A stretch of 64,000 nt of DNA from Sphingomonas piscis (GCF_011300455.1 NZ_CP049869.1:2197501-2261500); one strand, 5' to 3'; positions 34,624 through 43,859 are shown, counted from the first letter of the stretch. Program-made: numbers and translations. The notes: a model not told the origin generated them from the letters alone.

Positions 34624-35052
34624 TTACTGCTGGTGCAGCTTGCCCGGCTGGCTGATACCTTCCAGTGCCACCTCGGCTTCGGAGCCTTCCGCTTCGCGGC
34701 TGAGGTCGCCGAGGCTGACGATGCCGACGAGCTTCTCCGTTTCATCGATGACGGGCAGGCGGCGGACCTGCGCTTCGCTCATCCGGGTTGCGGCCTCTTC
34801 GATCTCGTCGTCAGCACGGGTGCTGATCAACCCTTCGGTCATCAATTCTCGCACCGGCGTGTCCGGCCCTCGGCCGTTGGCGACCCCTCTCACTGCAATG
34901 TCGCGGTCGGTGATCATGCCGATCAGCCGGTCACCCTCCAACACTGGAATCGAACCGGCATCGGCACGCAGCATGAACCTGGCAGCCTCTTGCGCGGTCT
35001 GATCGGCGCGGACGGTGGCGACCTTGGTGGTCATCACTTCGCTGACTTTCAT
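34624..35052 (-). CDS. Two-CBS-domain protein
   Basis: 142 residues from the ATG beginning MKVSEVMTT, preceded by AGGAGACG; a start 36 bases earlier lacks a ribosome site. Two CBS motifs are visible: residues 8-60 (GSIPVLEGDRLIGMITDRDI) and 72-122 (RRLPVIDETEKLVGIVSLGDL). Such paired CBS domains bind adenine nucleotides or similar ligands and act as energy sensors. It lies directly after the ATP synthase genes on the other strand; a link is possible but unproven. Confidence 0.92.
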   Translation of the reverse strand: MKVSEVMTTKVATVRADQTAQEAARFMLRADAGSIPVLEGDRLIGMITDRDIAVRGVANGRGPDTPVRELMTEGLISTRADDEIEEAATRMSEAQVRRLPVIDETEKLVGIVSLGDLSREAEGSEAEVALEGISQPGKLHQQ

Positions 35053-35177
35053 TTTGCGTCTCCTGGCTGGCACGTCGGTGTAAACCAACGGGAGTTTGGC
35101 GACGTTCCGGCTCTTGCACCCTGGAAAGGTTAAGCACTGGCCTTTCGCTCGACTTTGCCGCTAAGGGGCTGCTCGCC

Positions 35178-36371
35178 ATGACCACCGAAACCAGCAGTGC
35201 CGTTGCCGGCCTCTCCGCCCTTGCCCCCGTTCAGCCGGATGCGCTCCTGGCGTTGATCGCCATGTGCAACGCCGATCCGCGCGCCGACAAAATTGACGTC
35301 GGCGTCGGGGTGTTTCGCGACGGCGAGGGGAGGACCCCGATCCTGGAGGTGATGAAACGCGCCGAGCAGATGTTGCTCGATACGCAGGAAACCAAGGCCT
35401 ACCTCGGCAGTGCCGGCGACAAGCGCTTCACCGAACTCCTTCGCCCCATTCTGCTCGGGCGTCATGCGGGCGACGAGCGGATCGTCGGGCTCCAGACTCC
35501 CGGCGGCTGCGGCGCGCTCCGTCTCGCCTTCGAGCTGATTGCCGCCGCCAACCCCAAAGCGCGCGTGCTGGTCGGCAACCCGACTTGGCCAAACCATCCG
35601 CCTGTCATCAAGGCATCGGGTTTGGAGATCGTCGACTATGCCTTCTACGACAAGGCGGCGGGGAGCATCCGCTTCGACGAGATGATGTCGGCGTTGCGCT
35701 CGGCGCAGGCTGGGGACGTCGTTCTGCTGCACGCGTGCTGCCATAACCCGACCGGCGCAGACCTAAGCGAAGCGCAATGGGATGAGGTCATCGCGGTCGT
35801 TGCGGAGCGAGGTTTGCTGCCAATGGTCGACATCGCGTATCAAGGCTTCGGGCGCGGCTTGGCCGAGGATGCCTACGGGCTTCACGGCCTGCTCGACGTT
35901 TGCGACGAGGTGCTGATCGCACAAAGCTGCGACAAGAATTTCAGCGTCTATCGCGACCGTGTCGGCTCCCTTTTCGTCAAGACGCGGTCGGTCGAGACGT
36001 CGACGACCGCAATGGCGCACCTGGCGCAGATCTCCCGTCAAATGTGGTCGATGCCACCTGATCACGGCGCTGCTGCCTGCCGCATCATTCTCGACACGCC
36101 GGAGCTTGCCGCCCGCTGGCATGAGGAGCTTGATGCGATGCGCGAGCGGATCAACTCGGTTCGTCAGCGGATCGCGGCCGCCGACCCGCGCCTGACCTTC
36201 ATCGGCGGGCAGTTCGGAATGTTCTCGATGCTGCCGCTGACAAAGGAGCAGGTTGTATCGTTGCGTGAAGATCATGCGATTTACATGGCCGACAGCGGCC
36301 GGTTCAACGTCGTCGGCATGGGCGATCAGGAGATCGGCCGCTTTATCGAAGCGGTAGTCGCCACCCTTTAG
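35178..36371 (+). CDS. Aspartate/aromatic amino acid aminotransferase (class I alpha)
   Basis: 397 residues. The fold-type I motifs fit the TyrB/AspC group: IDVGVGVFRDGEGRTPI near the start, TPGGCGALRLAFELI, HACCHNPTGADLS, and the PLP-binding Lys in AQSCDKNFSVYRDRVG. The C-terminal part contains GQFGMFSMLPLT and ends near GRFNVVGM. It moves amino groups between aspartate or aromatic amino acids and 2-oxoglutarate. Which substrate is preferred cannot be read from the sequence. Confidence 0.93.
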   Translation: MTTETSSAVAGLSALAPVQPDALLALIAMCNADPRADKIDVGVGVFRDGEGRTPILEVMKRAEQMLLDTQETKAYLGSAGDKRFTELLRPILLGRHAGDERIVGLQTPGGCGALRLAFELIAAANPKARVLVGNPTWPNHPPVIKASGLEIVDYAFYDKAAGSIRFDEMMSALRSAQAGDVVLLHACCHNPTGADLSEAQWDEVIAVVAERGLLPMVDIAYQGFGRGLAEDAYGLHGLLDVCDEVLIAQSCDKNFSVYRDRVGSLFVKTRSVETSTTAMAHLAQISRQMWSMPPDHGAAACRIILDTPELAARWHEELDAMRERINSVRQRIAAADPRLTFIGGQFGMFSMLPLTKEQVVSLREDHAIYMADSGRFNVVGMGDQEIGRFIEAVVATL

Positions 36372-36465
36372 CCCGTAGTCGCCTCTGTCCGCCCGTTGAG
36401 GGCGTGTAACGACAGGAACGGCCTACGTGCCCCTTGGTTGAGCCTCCCACGCGACGGAGGTCATC

Positions 36466-37140
36466 ATGGCGCAAGGCCGTTCCAATCATAGACGAGACAA
36501 TGACAATACGAAGGCGCTGATTGGCGCCGGGTTGGCGGTCGCAGCTGGCGCCGCCACCTTTCTGCTAGCGCGGCGATCTGCTGACGAGCGCGGCGGTTCG
36601 GGCATCAGCGATGCTCCGGACCATGTCTTTCGCGATGCCGATCGAGATGTGGTCGGTCGCACGCTGCTGGTGAACCGATCACCGCAGGAGCTTTACGCCG
36701 AATGGCACGACTTCACGCGCTTTCCCAGCTTCATGGACAATGTCCGGGACATCGTGAAGCTGGACGAGGAGCGTTCGCGCTGGACCATCGAGGCGCCGCT
36801 CGGATCGACCGTGGAGGTCGTGACCCGCATCACCGAGGACCAGCCCGGCGCTGCCATCGCCTGGCGGAGTGAACGGGACTCACAGATAGAAACCGAGGGC
36901 CGTGTCGAATTTCTTCCCGCGGCTCCCGGGCGGGGCACCATGGTCCGCCTTGTGATCCGATATAGTCCGCCCGGCGGGATCGTGGGCAAGGGCCTCGCTA
37001 AGCTGTTTCAGAGGGAGCCCGGCATCCAAGCCCGCCGGGATCTGCGCCGTTTCAAGCAGCTGATGGAAACCGGCGAAGTCTCCGTCAACGCTTCCCCGTC
37101 CGGACGCAAGTCGGAACAGCCAACCGAAGCGAGGATCTAG
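36466..37140 (+). CDS. SRPBCC/START-like protein with N-terminal membrane segment
   Basis: 224 residues. A charged start is followed by a hydrophobic stretch ([19 protein letters not shown]), then a SRPBCC domain from about residue 65 ([27 protein letters not shown], and [20 protein letters not shown]). Such domains hold hydrophobic ligands. It begins a cluster with an alcohol dehydrogenase, an SDR and a DUF1993 protein, all on the same strand and closely spaced. In alphaproteobacteria similar clusters are stress-linked, often under the general stress response; this is inference. Confidence 0.82.
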   Translation: MAQGRSNHRRDNDNTKALIGAGLAVAAGAATFLLARRSADERGGSGISDAPDHVFRDADRDVVGRTLLVNRSPQELYAEWHDFTRFPSFMDNVRDIVKLDEERSRWTIEAPLGSTVEVVTRITEDQPGAAIAWRSERDSQIETEGRVEFLPAAPGRGTMVRLVIRYSPPGGIVGKGLAKLFQREPGIQARRDLRRFKQLMETGEVSVNASPSGRKSEQPTEARI

Positions 37141-37151
37141 GAGAAACCGAC

Positions 37152-38371
37152 ATGCGTGCACTTACCTGGCAAGGCCGACACGACGTTCGGACGGAAACCG
37201 TTCCCGACCCCGAGATCGTCAACCCTCGCGACGCAATCCTGAAGGTCACCTCTACCGCCATTTGTGGGTCGGACCTTCACTTGTACGACGCCTACATCCC
37301 GACGCTCCGCGCCGGCGACGTACTCGGCCATGAATTCATGGGGGAGGTGGTTGAGGTAGGTCCAAAGAGCACACTCAAGAAGGGCCAGCGGGTCGTCGTT
37401 CCGTTCACCATCAGCTGCGGCCAATGCTTCTTTTGCGAGAAGCAGCAATTCTCCGCCTGCGACAACAGCAATCCATCCGAGACGTCCGACGCATCCAAGC
37501 TGCTGATGGGGCATGAGATGGGTGCGGCGTTCGGCTATGCGCACCTCACCGGCGGCTATGCGGGGGGCAGGCGGAGTACGTCCGCGTACCTTATTCCGAC
37601 GTCGGTCCGATCGTGGTGCCTGACCACCTCAGCGACGATCAGGTGCTGTTCTTGTCGGATATCCTGCCCACCGGCTGGATGGCGGCGGAGAATGCGGAGA
37701 TCGAACCCGGCGACACGGTGGCGGTTTGGGGTTGCGGACCTGTTGGCCTGTTTGCGATCCAGTCGGCATTCGTCCTTGGCGCTCACCGCGTAATCGCGAT
37801 CGACCATTATCCACGCCGACTTGAGCTTGCGAAGAGCATGGGCGCGGAAATCCTCGACTATCGCGAGGTGAACGTTCGCGCCGCGCTTGACGAAATGACG
37901 GGTGGCATCGGCCCGGACGCCTGCATCGATTGCGTAGGAATGGAAAGCCATGGGCTGACGATCGATAACCTGGTGGATACGGCCAAGGCGCACACCTTTC
38001 TGGGCACCGAGCGCCCGCATGCGCTTCGGCAGGCCATCCTTGCATGCCGCAAGGGTGGGCGCCTTTCCATCCCTGGCGTTTACGGTGGGTTTGCCGACAA
38101 GTTCCCGCTTGGACAGCTGATGGAAAAAGGGCTGACCGTGAAGACCGGCCAGACCCACGTCCAGAAATATACCAAGCCGCTGCTGGACCTCATCGAGCAG
38201 GGCAAGATCGATACGACCTTCATGATCTCACACCACGCGTCGCTCGAAGACGCTCCGCAAATGTACAAGCACTGGCACGACGACCAGAACAGCTACACCA
38301 AGATCGTCCTCAAGACGGACATGGCGGCTGGGCAGGTCGAGCGTGTCGGCGCTGAGATGGAAGCCGCTTGA
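37152..38371 (+). pseudogene. Zinc-dependent alcohol dehydrogenase, frameshifted
   Basis: The start [22 protein letters not shown] and the zinc and substrate motifs CGSDLHLYD and [12 protein letters not shown] mark the medium-chain, GroES-like family, close to glutathione-independent formaldehyde dehydrogenases. At 37562-37567 (GGGGGG) the frame breaks. One more G restores [17 protein letters not shown] and continuity with the NAD-binding half ([16 protein letters not shown]) through to 38371. The restored enzyme would be about 406 residues, normal for the family. The break may be an assembly error. Confidence 0.85.
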
Positions 38372-38383
38372 GGAGATAGGGAC

Positions 38384-39160
38384 ATGGCCAACAAACTCGC
38401 AATCGTCACCGGTGCGTCCAGCGGCATCGGCCTTGAGATCGCCCGGCTCGCCGCAGCCGACGGCTACGACCTGATTGTCGCCGCCGACACGCCGTTTGTG
38501 GACGCGGCCGCCGCCTTCAAGGAAAGCGGCACCGACGTCCGTCAGATCGAAGCAGACCTCGCGACGGATCAGGGCGTGCGCCAGTTGCTTGAGACGGTCG
38601 GCGACCGGGACATCGACGTACTTGTCGCCAATGCCGGACACGGTCTGGGTCACGCCTTTCTCGAGCAGTCCCCGGAGGATTGGCGACACGTCATCGACAC
38701 CAACATCACCGGCACCCTGCTGCTCATCCAACCGATCGCGCAGAAGATGGTGCAGCGAGGCGAGGGCAGGATCCTCATCACCGGCTCGATCGCCGGGCAC
38801 ATGGCCGGCTCGTTCCAGGCCGTTTACAACGGATCCAAGGCCTTCATCGACAGCTTTGCCGCGGCGCTTGGCAACGAGCTCAAGGATACGGGCGTAACCG
38901 TCACCTGCCTGAAGCCGGGTGCGACCGATACCGAATTCTTCGAACGCGCCGATCTCGAAGATACGAAGGTGGGTCAAGCCAAGAAGGACGATCCTGCCGA
39001 CGTCGCTAAGACCGGCTGGGGAGCGATGCTGAATGGCGAGCCGGCGGTGATTTACGGCGTTAAGAACAAGCTGCAGGTTGCCGCGGCCGGCGTGATGACG
39101 GACGCCACCACCGCCAAGCTCCACCGCATGCAGGCGGAGCCGGGTTCCGGGACGGACTGA
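38384..39160 (+). CDS. Short-chain dehydrogenase/reductase
   Basis: 258 residues. Rossmann motif TGASSGIGLEIAR, NAGHG, catalytic Ser in ITGSIAGHMAG, and Tyr-Lys in AVYNGSKAF. The C-terminal 60 residues (KKDDPADVAKTGWGAML) fit classical SDRs of unknown substrate found in similar clusters. It lies 12 bases after the alcohol dehydrogenase, so the two are probably co-transcribed. Confidence 0.88.
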   Translation: MANKLAIVTGASSGIGLEIARLAAADGYDLIVAADTPFVDAAAAFKESGTDVRQIEADLATDQGVRQLLETVGDRDIDVLVANAGHGLGHAFLEQSPEDWRHVIDTNITGTLLLIQPIAQKMVQRGEGRILITGSIAGHMAGSFQAVYNGSKAFIDSFAAALGNELKDTGVTVTCLKPGATDTEFFERADLEDTKVGQAKKDDPADVAKTGWGAMLNGEPAVIYGVKNKLQVAAAGVMTDATTAKLHRMQAEPGSGTD

Positions 39161-39230
39161 TCCGGGAGCTGTTGCCGAAGGCGTCCGGAATGTTCATGGC
39201 CCTCTGAACTGCACAAAGGCCGGAGGGGTC

Positions 39231-39746
39231 ATGAGCTTTGGAATATGGACTGTTTCCGTGCCGGTGTTCGTCAACTCGCTGACGAACATGCGTTCGTGGC
39301 TCGACAAGGCGGCTGAGGAGAAGGACGAAGCCGCGCTTCTCCAGGCGCGGCTTGCTCCCGACATGAAGCCGCTGCCGGCCCAGTATCAAATGGCGTCGGA
39401 TTCCGCGAAGAATGCGCTGGCCCGCCTTACGGGCACGAGTGCGCCGGCAATGCCGGACACCGAGGCGACCTTTGCCGAACTGAAGGACCGGTGCGACCGC
39501 ACCATCGATTACGTCCGCAGCTTCGATGAGCAGCAGCTTGCCGACAGTGAGGAGCGGGAGGTCACCCTGAAGTTTCCTAACGGAATGGGGTATCGTTTTC
39601 GGGGCGTCGACTATCTGACCGGCTTCGCGCTTCCCAACTTCATGTTCCATGTCACCACGGCCTACGCGATACTTCGCAACACCGGCGTATCCCTGGGCAA
39701 GCCCGACTTCCTGCAGCACCTCGGTCCGCCAAACCTTGGAGCCTGA
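39231..39746 (+). CDS. DUF1993 protein
   Basis: 171 residues. The pattern FVNSLTNMRSWLDKA, ARLAPDMKPLPAQYQMASD and LPNFMFHVTTAYAILRNTGVSLGKPDFL matches DUF1993, a DinB-like four-helix bundle with His residues that could bind metal (His near the end of the third helix is visible). The function is unknown. It ends the SRPBCC-dehydrogenase-SDR cluster. Confidence 0.85.
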   Translation: MSFGIWTVSVPVFVNSLTNMRSWLDKAAEEKDEAALLQARLAPDMKPLPAQYQMASDSAKNALARLTGTSAPAMPDTEATFAELKDRCDRTIDYVRSFDEQQLADSEEREVTLKFPNGMGYRFRGVDYLTGFALPNFMFHVTTAYAILRNTGVSLGKPDFLQHLGPPNLGA

Positions 39747-40379
39747 GCGAGGCAAACGGGATCGCCCCATCACGTGTGGCGGGTGACGGGGCAGTCGAAC
39801 CATTGGAGAAGAGTGGCGCACCCAAGAGGGGTGCAACAATCACATGCTTTCAAGGGGATACGGTGGCTAAGCGGCAGCTCCGCAAAGCTCAACTTCCCTC
39901 ACGACCTTTTTCGAAAGGCTAACCTATTTTGGACTGCGGGAACCGCGCCCGTGGGGGAGGGCGCACGCACCTAAGCGGAATCGCCTTGCCGGGGAGCTGA
40001 ATACACTGGCGGCAGGGCGGATCAGCCAAACCAGGGGGTCCGATCATATTGGCGAGCCGAGTCCGAAAGGCAGAGCGGTGATCGGCGGGGCAGGGGAAAG
40101 CCTCGTAAGCAACTGCTGAGCATCTGGCGACCTCTCGACCAGAAGCGTCCGAAAGCGACGGTTGGCTCCGACTGCCATACGTAAGCTCGAACGGACCGGA
40201 CTGCCTCTGGCATGCGGGCGATACCAAGCTCGGCGCCAGGGGTAGTTGTCCTATGTCCGTTCGCTCAGGTTTCACCAACTGCCATACACCTACTCTTCTA
40301 GGAGATTGGGCGGTTTGAAAAACTTTCAAGAAATCAAAGTCTTCTGATGATTTAGGAAAATCTGGAGGGTGGTGAGCAG
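39747..40379. other. Long interval without a convincing gene
   Basis: About 630 bases in which open frames on either strand lack ribosome sites and family signals. The interval contains an imperfect stem GCCCC...TCAC with GTGA...GGGGC near 39764-39795, no T-run after it. It marks the change from core-like genes to the accessory part of the window. Confidence 0.4.
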
Positions 40380-41000
40380 ATGGGCGGATGGGGATCGGGA
40401 CGGCATAGCGGACGCCCGACTGCTGACATGAGCAAGAAGATTGATCTGGCATGGATGATCCGAACCGGTCGAGCCAAGCCAGGTCAGTGGATCTCTGGCA
40501 GTCTGAGTTGGAACTGCGGTGGGGAGCCTGCCGGGTCGATCAGCTACTCGGCGAACATGGAAGATCCGTCGAATTCAATTCTGCGGCTTTCTTACTCAAG
40601 AGCTTATGGGGATGGCCGAGAGCACGTGGAGCAGACTGTTCGCCTCGTCTTCACTGAGCCGAACTTCGGGGGCCGGCGATGGTGGATGGTCTGCCCTTAC
40701 AAGCACGTTCGCGTCGCTAAGCTCTACCTGCCTAACGGCGGCGATCGCTTCGCCAGTCGCAAGGCGTGGCGGCTCGCGTACAATTCTCAGCGCGTCGCTT
40801 ATCGTGACAGAGCTTTTGAAAAGCTGTTCCGCCTGCAACGAAAACTGGGGTGCGAGGAAGGTTTTGACGCCTACATTCGCAAACCAAAGGGCATGTGGCA
40901 GCGCACCTTCGATCGCTACTTGGAGCGGTACGAAGAATTGGACGCGCAATGTGCAGGCGAGATGATGTCGCTCGTGCTGCGACTTGGCGGGAAGCTTTGA
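40380..41000 (+). CDS. Widespread hypothetical protein with MGGWGSGR start
   Basis: 206 residues. The N-terminus MGGWGSGRHSGRPTAD, the central GRRWWMVCPY and the motif KLYLPNGGDRFASRKAWRLAY followed by YNSQR define a family I have seen in many proteobacterial genomes, often near mobile elements, without known function. A Cys in the WWMVCPY stretch and several Arg are conserved in my memory of it. It may bind nucleic acid, judging by its charge. It precedes a serine recombinase on the opposite strand. Confidence 0.75.
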   Translation: MGGWGSGRHSGRPTADMSKKIDLAWMIRTGRAKPGQWISGSLSWNCGGEPAGSISYSANMEDPSNSILRLSYSRAYGDGREHVEQTVRLVFTEPNFGGRRWWMVCPYKHVRVAKLYLPNGGDRFASRKAWRLAYNSQRVAYRDRAFEKLFRLQRKLGCEEGFDAYIRKPKGMWQRTFDRYLERYEELDAQCAGEMMSLVLRLGGKL

Positions 41001-41088
41001 TCTTCTGAATAAAATAGAGAGAAATAGGCGATTGTCGCTAGCCTAGCCCGACCTCTCGCCTCAGATTTGCAGCTAATTTCGGAAAAAT

Positions 41089-41775
41089 CTAAGCCGAGGC
41101 ATCTGTGTTGATCAGCACGGCCCGCACTTGGGCCGCATGCCAGCGTCCACCGCGGGGCGCTGTAATGCCGCGGTCGTTTAGTATGTCTGCGAGCTGCCGA
41201 AGGCTGGCGCCCTCCCCTGAACTGACGATGCCTTCGATCTGGCGGCGAACCTTGGAACCACGTTCCCTTGCCTGGCGGCTCCGCACCTCAGCGCTCTTTG
41301 CAGGACCCTTTCGAAGATCCTCCAAGTTGCCGCGCTTGCCTCCAAGTCGAACCCCCCTTGCTTTCGCGACGGCCAACGCCTCCTTCGTTCTTTTAGAGAT
41401 CGCCTTACGTTCTGCTTGAGCCACTGCCGCCATGATGTGGATGGTCAGTTCGTTTGCTTCGGGCATATCGGCAGCGACGAAGCGAGCGCCGCTATCCTGA
41501 AGTCGGGCCAGGAACGCCAGATTACGGCTTAGGCGATCCAGCTTTGCCACCACCAGAGTGGCGCCTGTCAGTTCGCACATCGCAAGCGCTTGTTCGAGTT
41601 GCGGCCGATCGTCCGCCTTCCCCGATTCTACCTCCATAAATTCAGACGTGAGCTGCCATGAACCGCCATTGAGAAAATCGGCAACGGCTCGCCTTTGAGC
41701 GTCTAGGCCCAGCCCACTCTTGCCCTGCCGAGCGGTGCTGACGCGGTAATAGGCAACAAACTGACCATGAGCCAT
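41089..41775 (-). CDS. Serine recombinase (resolvase/invertase family)
   Basis: 228 residues from the ATG beginning MAHGQFVAYY; a start 12 bases earlier is possible, but it lies in the palindrome. The catalytic domain shows YYRVSTARQGKSGLGLDAQ with the nucleophilic Ser, VVAKLDRLSRN with the conserved Arg residues, and the dimer helix region AQAERKAISKRTKEAL. The C-terminal 60 residues form a helix-turn-helix (LRQLADILNDRGITAPRGGRWH). Such enzymes carry out resolution, inversion or integration. A 12-base perfect palindrome sits just before the gene. Confidence 0.92.
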   Translation of the reverse strand: MAHGQFVAYYRVSTARQGKSGLGLDAQRRAVADFLNGGSWQLTSEFMEVESGKADDRPQLEQALAMCELTGATLVVAKLDRLSRNLAFLARLQDSGARFVAADMPEANELTIHIMAAVAQAERKAISKRTKEALAVAKARGVRLGGKRGNLEDLRKGPAKSAEVRSRQARERGSKVRRQIEGIVSSGEGASLRQLADILNDRGITAPRGGRWHAAQVRAVLINTDASA

Positions 41776-41785
41776 AAAGCGTTCC

Positions 41786-41813
41786 ATTAGTAGCAACCAA
41801 CGTTGCTACTAAT
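41786..41813. promoter_or_regulatory. Perfect inverted repeat before the recombinase gene
   Basis: ATTAGTAGCAAC and its exact complement GTTGCTACTAAT are separated by CAAC. The site begins 11 bases upstream of the recombinase start codon. It could be the recombinase's own crossover or operator site. The low GC content of the arms stands out from the surroundings. Confidence 0.7.
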
Positions 41814-42339
41814 AAAACACAGGCGTGTTACAAGCAAGCTCGGGCAAGTTCCGCTTTCGCTGCGTCGCCGCCTCAAAGCGGAAGTTCCGCTTTCGACCCT
41901 TTGCGGACATTCAGCCAATGTCTGCAAACGACGCACTGCGTCCCCAATCCTTGGTTGAAAAGCAGCTTTTAACCATTGTCCGTCACAGCTTCGGGCTCGC
42001 TGAAGGTGTGTGAAAGATGAGGCTGGATCGTCGGTTTGCTGAGGGTGCACATGAGCTCGAAGCGCCCAAGAAGTCGTTCAAGAACCTCGCCGTAGAAAGA
42101 GATGAGAAGCTGGAGCGCCTCTGCGGTGAGCGTGCGGATCGCTTCGTGGGAAAACGCGCCGTCTCGATCGCACAGCTTGTTCTGCTCACCCGTATCTGGT
42201 GTCGCCTGCTATTTACACCTCTGATCAGGCTGAGACTTGAAGACGATGCGGAAGCAAAGCCAATCCGCAGATGGCTCGACAAGCGAACGTTTAGGTTGCG
42301 AAGCCCTCTTCACCAAGCCGCCTCGGTTCTTCGGATTGA
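41814..42339. other. Interval with a repeat copy and an unassigned open frame
   Basis: A hairpin TTCCGCTTT/AAAGCGGAA at 41849-41883 directly precedes the first copy of the regional repeat. A 145-codon frame at 42017-42451 has weak coding character (MRLDRRFAEGAHEL) and overlaps the next gene in another frame; I could not support it as a gene. Confidence 0.35.
41884..41940 (+). repeat. Regional repeat copy R1 (double-type, degenerate)
   Basis: GTTCCGCTTTCGACC, GCGGACATT and then GTCTGCAAACGACG show the two-hairpin form with changes in the second. First copy seen in the window from the left. Confidence 0.65.
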
Positions 42340-42894
42340 TCGTCGGTCAGATCCATTGGCCGGTTCGCGATTTGCTACGCTCCGCCGCATGGACCGGAAG
42401 GCCGCCAAGCTTGGCATTACCTGCGCCCCATTCCTGAACATGAGCGCGTAAAGCTACTGCGAGACGCAATCCATTTCGAGCAGAACCACCCCGACCGTCG
42501 CTATCGCCGCGAACAGCCGAACACTGCCGACCTGACTGACACGGGTCTTTGGCTTGCTGCCTATTCGTCTGATGGATCGCCTCTGGTGTTGGCTGTAACT
42601 CCGGTCTCCGGCAATGCCGCGTTGCTGCGGTATCTTCGAACCTTGGCATCGAACCAAGAGGCCACCCTAGCGCGCTATGCCATCACTTCCGAGCTAGTCC
42701 GCAGACTTGCTGCGATGAGGGTGAAATACCTCGTGGACAATGTCTCGCCACTCTCGCTTCCAACACCTCTGAGGCATTTTGCAACGATGGTGGGGTTCCG
42801 CATAGTTCGAGCAGAGTTGCAAACCTCACCCTCCGCGTTTCGAGCGGCGATGAGCCTCGCAAGCAGGGGTTTGCAGATCGGTTCGGCTATCTAA
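42340..42894 (+). pseudogene. Remnant of a GNAT-like hypothetical protein without a start codon
   Basis: An open frame of 184 codons reads RFAICYAPPHGPEGRQAWHY, LRPIPEHERVKLLRDAI, DTGLWLAAYSSDGSPLVLAV and LRYLRTLASNQEATLARYAI, a convincing protein with long hydrophobic strands and helices. There is no ATG, GTG or TTG until 42586, in the middle of the continuous region. Either the 5' end has been lost, a frameshift lies near 42340, or an unusual start is used. I recall similar unknown proteins in sphingomonads, but no function. Confidence 0.45.
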
Positions 42895-43092
42895 GGCTCA
42901 AGTACCGGCTTACACCCGCTGAGGCATTAGTCGGCGTAAGTATCGGGGTAGTGACGGTGCTAAGCTGGTTGCCTGTTTGCAAACGCGCTTAGGCGCCGTC
43001 GATATTGTCCGTTCTTTACATACGCCCGCTTCAACTCGCCCAAGCCTTCATCTAAGGTCGGCTTTGAACTCGCGCCCCTTGATAGGCGTCAG

Positions 43093-43188
43093 ATGCACAA
43101 CTCCAAGAAGGCGTTGCTCTTCCTGCTTGAGCTTGTTGTGGTTGCGGCTGCCTTGTGGGTGATCGTTGTGTCTGTGCGGCCGCCATAG
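43093..43188 (+). CDS. Possible 31-residue single-helix membrane protein
   Basis: The ATG is preceded by an AGG element seven bases upstream. The product has a short positively charged start (MHNSKKA) and one hydrophobic helix (LLFLLELVVVAAALWVIVV), ending in VRPP. Two further tiny membrane frames lie nearby at 43744 and 47355. No homology is known to me. Confidence 0.35.
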   Translation: MHNSKKALLFLLELVVVAAALWVIVVSVRPP

Positions 43189-43231
43189 GGTAGCCTCCAC
43201 CTGCAGCTGAGGACGGGTCCGAACTAGTAGC

Positions 43232-43262
43232 GAAGGTCTGCTACCGACCCGTTGCGGACATT
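43232..43262 (+). repeat. Regional repeat copy R2 (second half only)
   Basis: GTCTGC, loop TACCGACCCGTT, GCGGACATT. The first half is not recognisable upstream. Confidence 0.7.
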
Positions 43263-43316
43263 GGCTGGCGATCATTTGCGCGCCATACTGCGTCTGCCGA
43301 GGAGGGTAGACTGGGG

Positions 43317-43655
43317 ATGCGACTGCTGAAGTCTCTTGTGGCTTGGATGGACCGCGATTGGGAGGGTCGAAGCTACAATCCGCTCTTTGCCTTCGCTCAA
43401 AGGCTGGTGTGGGGCGTACCCATGATCGTTGCGCTCCTGCTAATGAGCCTGTTGGAAACCCTTGCTGTATCACGGGAAAGTTTCGTTGTGACCGCCCTGC
43501 TTATTTGCGGAGCGGTCGGCACCTTCGTGATGATGGGCGCATCAATATATCGCTGGATGGCGGGTTACAGCCGCAGCGCATTTCAGGAACAAGCGGCACA
43601 GGACTACCGTAGAAGTCGGGCTCGAAGTTGGCTACGGTTCGTTACTGGGCGCTGA
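43317..43655 (+). CDS. Small membrane protein with two or three helices
   Basis: 112 residues. Hydrophobic helices lie at about residues 27-47 (VWGVPMIVALLLMSLLETLA) and 53-80 (FVVTALLICGAVGTFVMMGAS); both ends are charged. No family recognised. A copy of the regional repeat begins on its stop codon. The gene lies in a run of small, unrelated membrane genes. Confidence 0.55.
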   Translation: MRLLKSLVAWMDRDWEGRSYNPLFAFAQRLVWGVPMIVALLLMSLLETLAVSRESFVVTALLICGAVGTFVMMGASIYRWMAGYSRSAFQEQAAQDYRRSRARSWLRFVTGR

Positions 43656-43718
43656 TGTCCGCTTTCCACCAGTTCCAGTTATTGGATGAAGGTCTGCAAA
43701 CGACCCATTGCAGACATT
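43655..43718 (+). repeat. Regional repeat copy R3 (double)
   Basis: Begins on the last base of the stop of the gene ending at 43655. The second hairpin is GTCTGC with GCAGAC, a compensatory T-A pair where most copies have C-G. Confidence 0.85.
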
Positions 43719-43743
43719 GGCCGATGCGGGCACCACCTGATTT

Positions 43744-43851
43744 ATGTTCGATTGGTTTGACCCGACCGTCCTTTTACCTTGGAAGGTTCAGGTCGGCTGC
43801 CTAGTCCTATTTGTCATCGCTGCAGCGCTGCTGTTACTGGTGATGCAGTAG
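43744..43851 (+). CDS. Possible 35-residue single-helix membrane protein
   Basis: The frame encodes MFDWFDPTVLLPWKV and then one hydrophobic helix (CLVLFVIAALLLLVM). It lies between two repeat copies. The ribosome site is weak, so this is an observation of a coding-like frame rather than a firm gene. Confidence 0.35.
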   Translation: MFDWFDPTVLLPWKVQVGCLVLFVIAAALLLLVMQ

Positions 43852-43859
43852 ACCGCCGG

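Noticed and set aside
39919..40452. 177-codon open frame on the minus strand
   Set aside because: No ribosome site, Pro/Arg/Ser-rich sequence as expected of an antisense frame, and it overlaps the start of the better supported gene at 40380.
42017..42451. 145-codon frame on the plus strand
   Set aside because: Weak coding character, no recognised family, and overlap in another frame with the more convincing protein at 42340.
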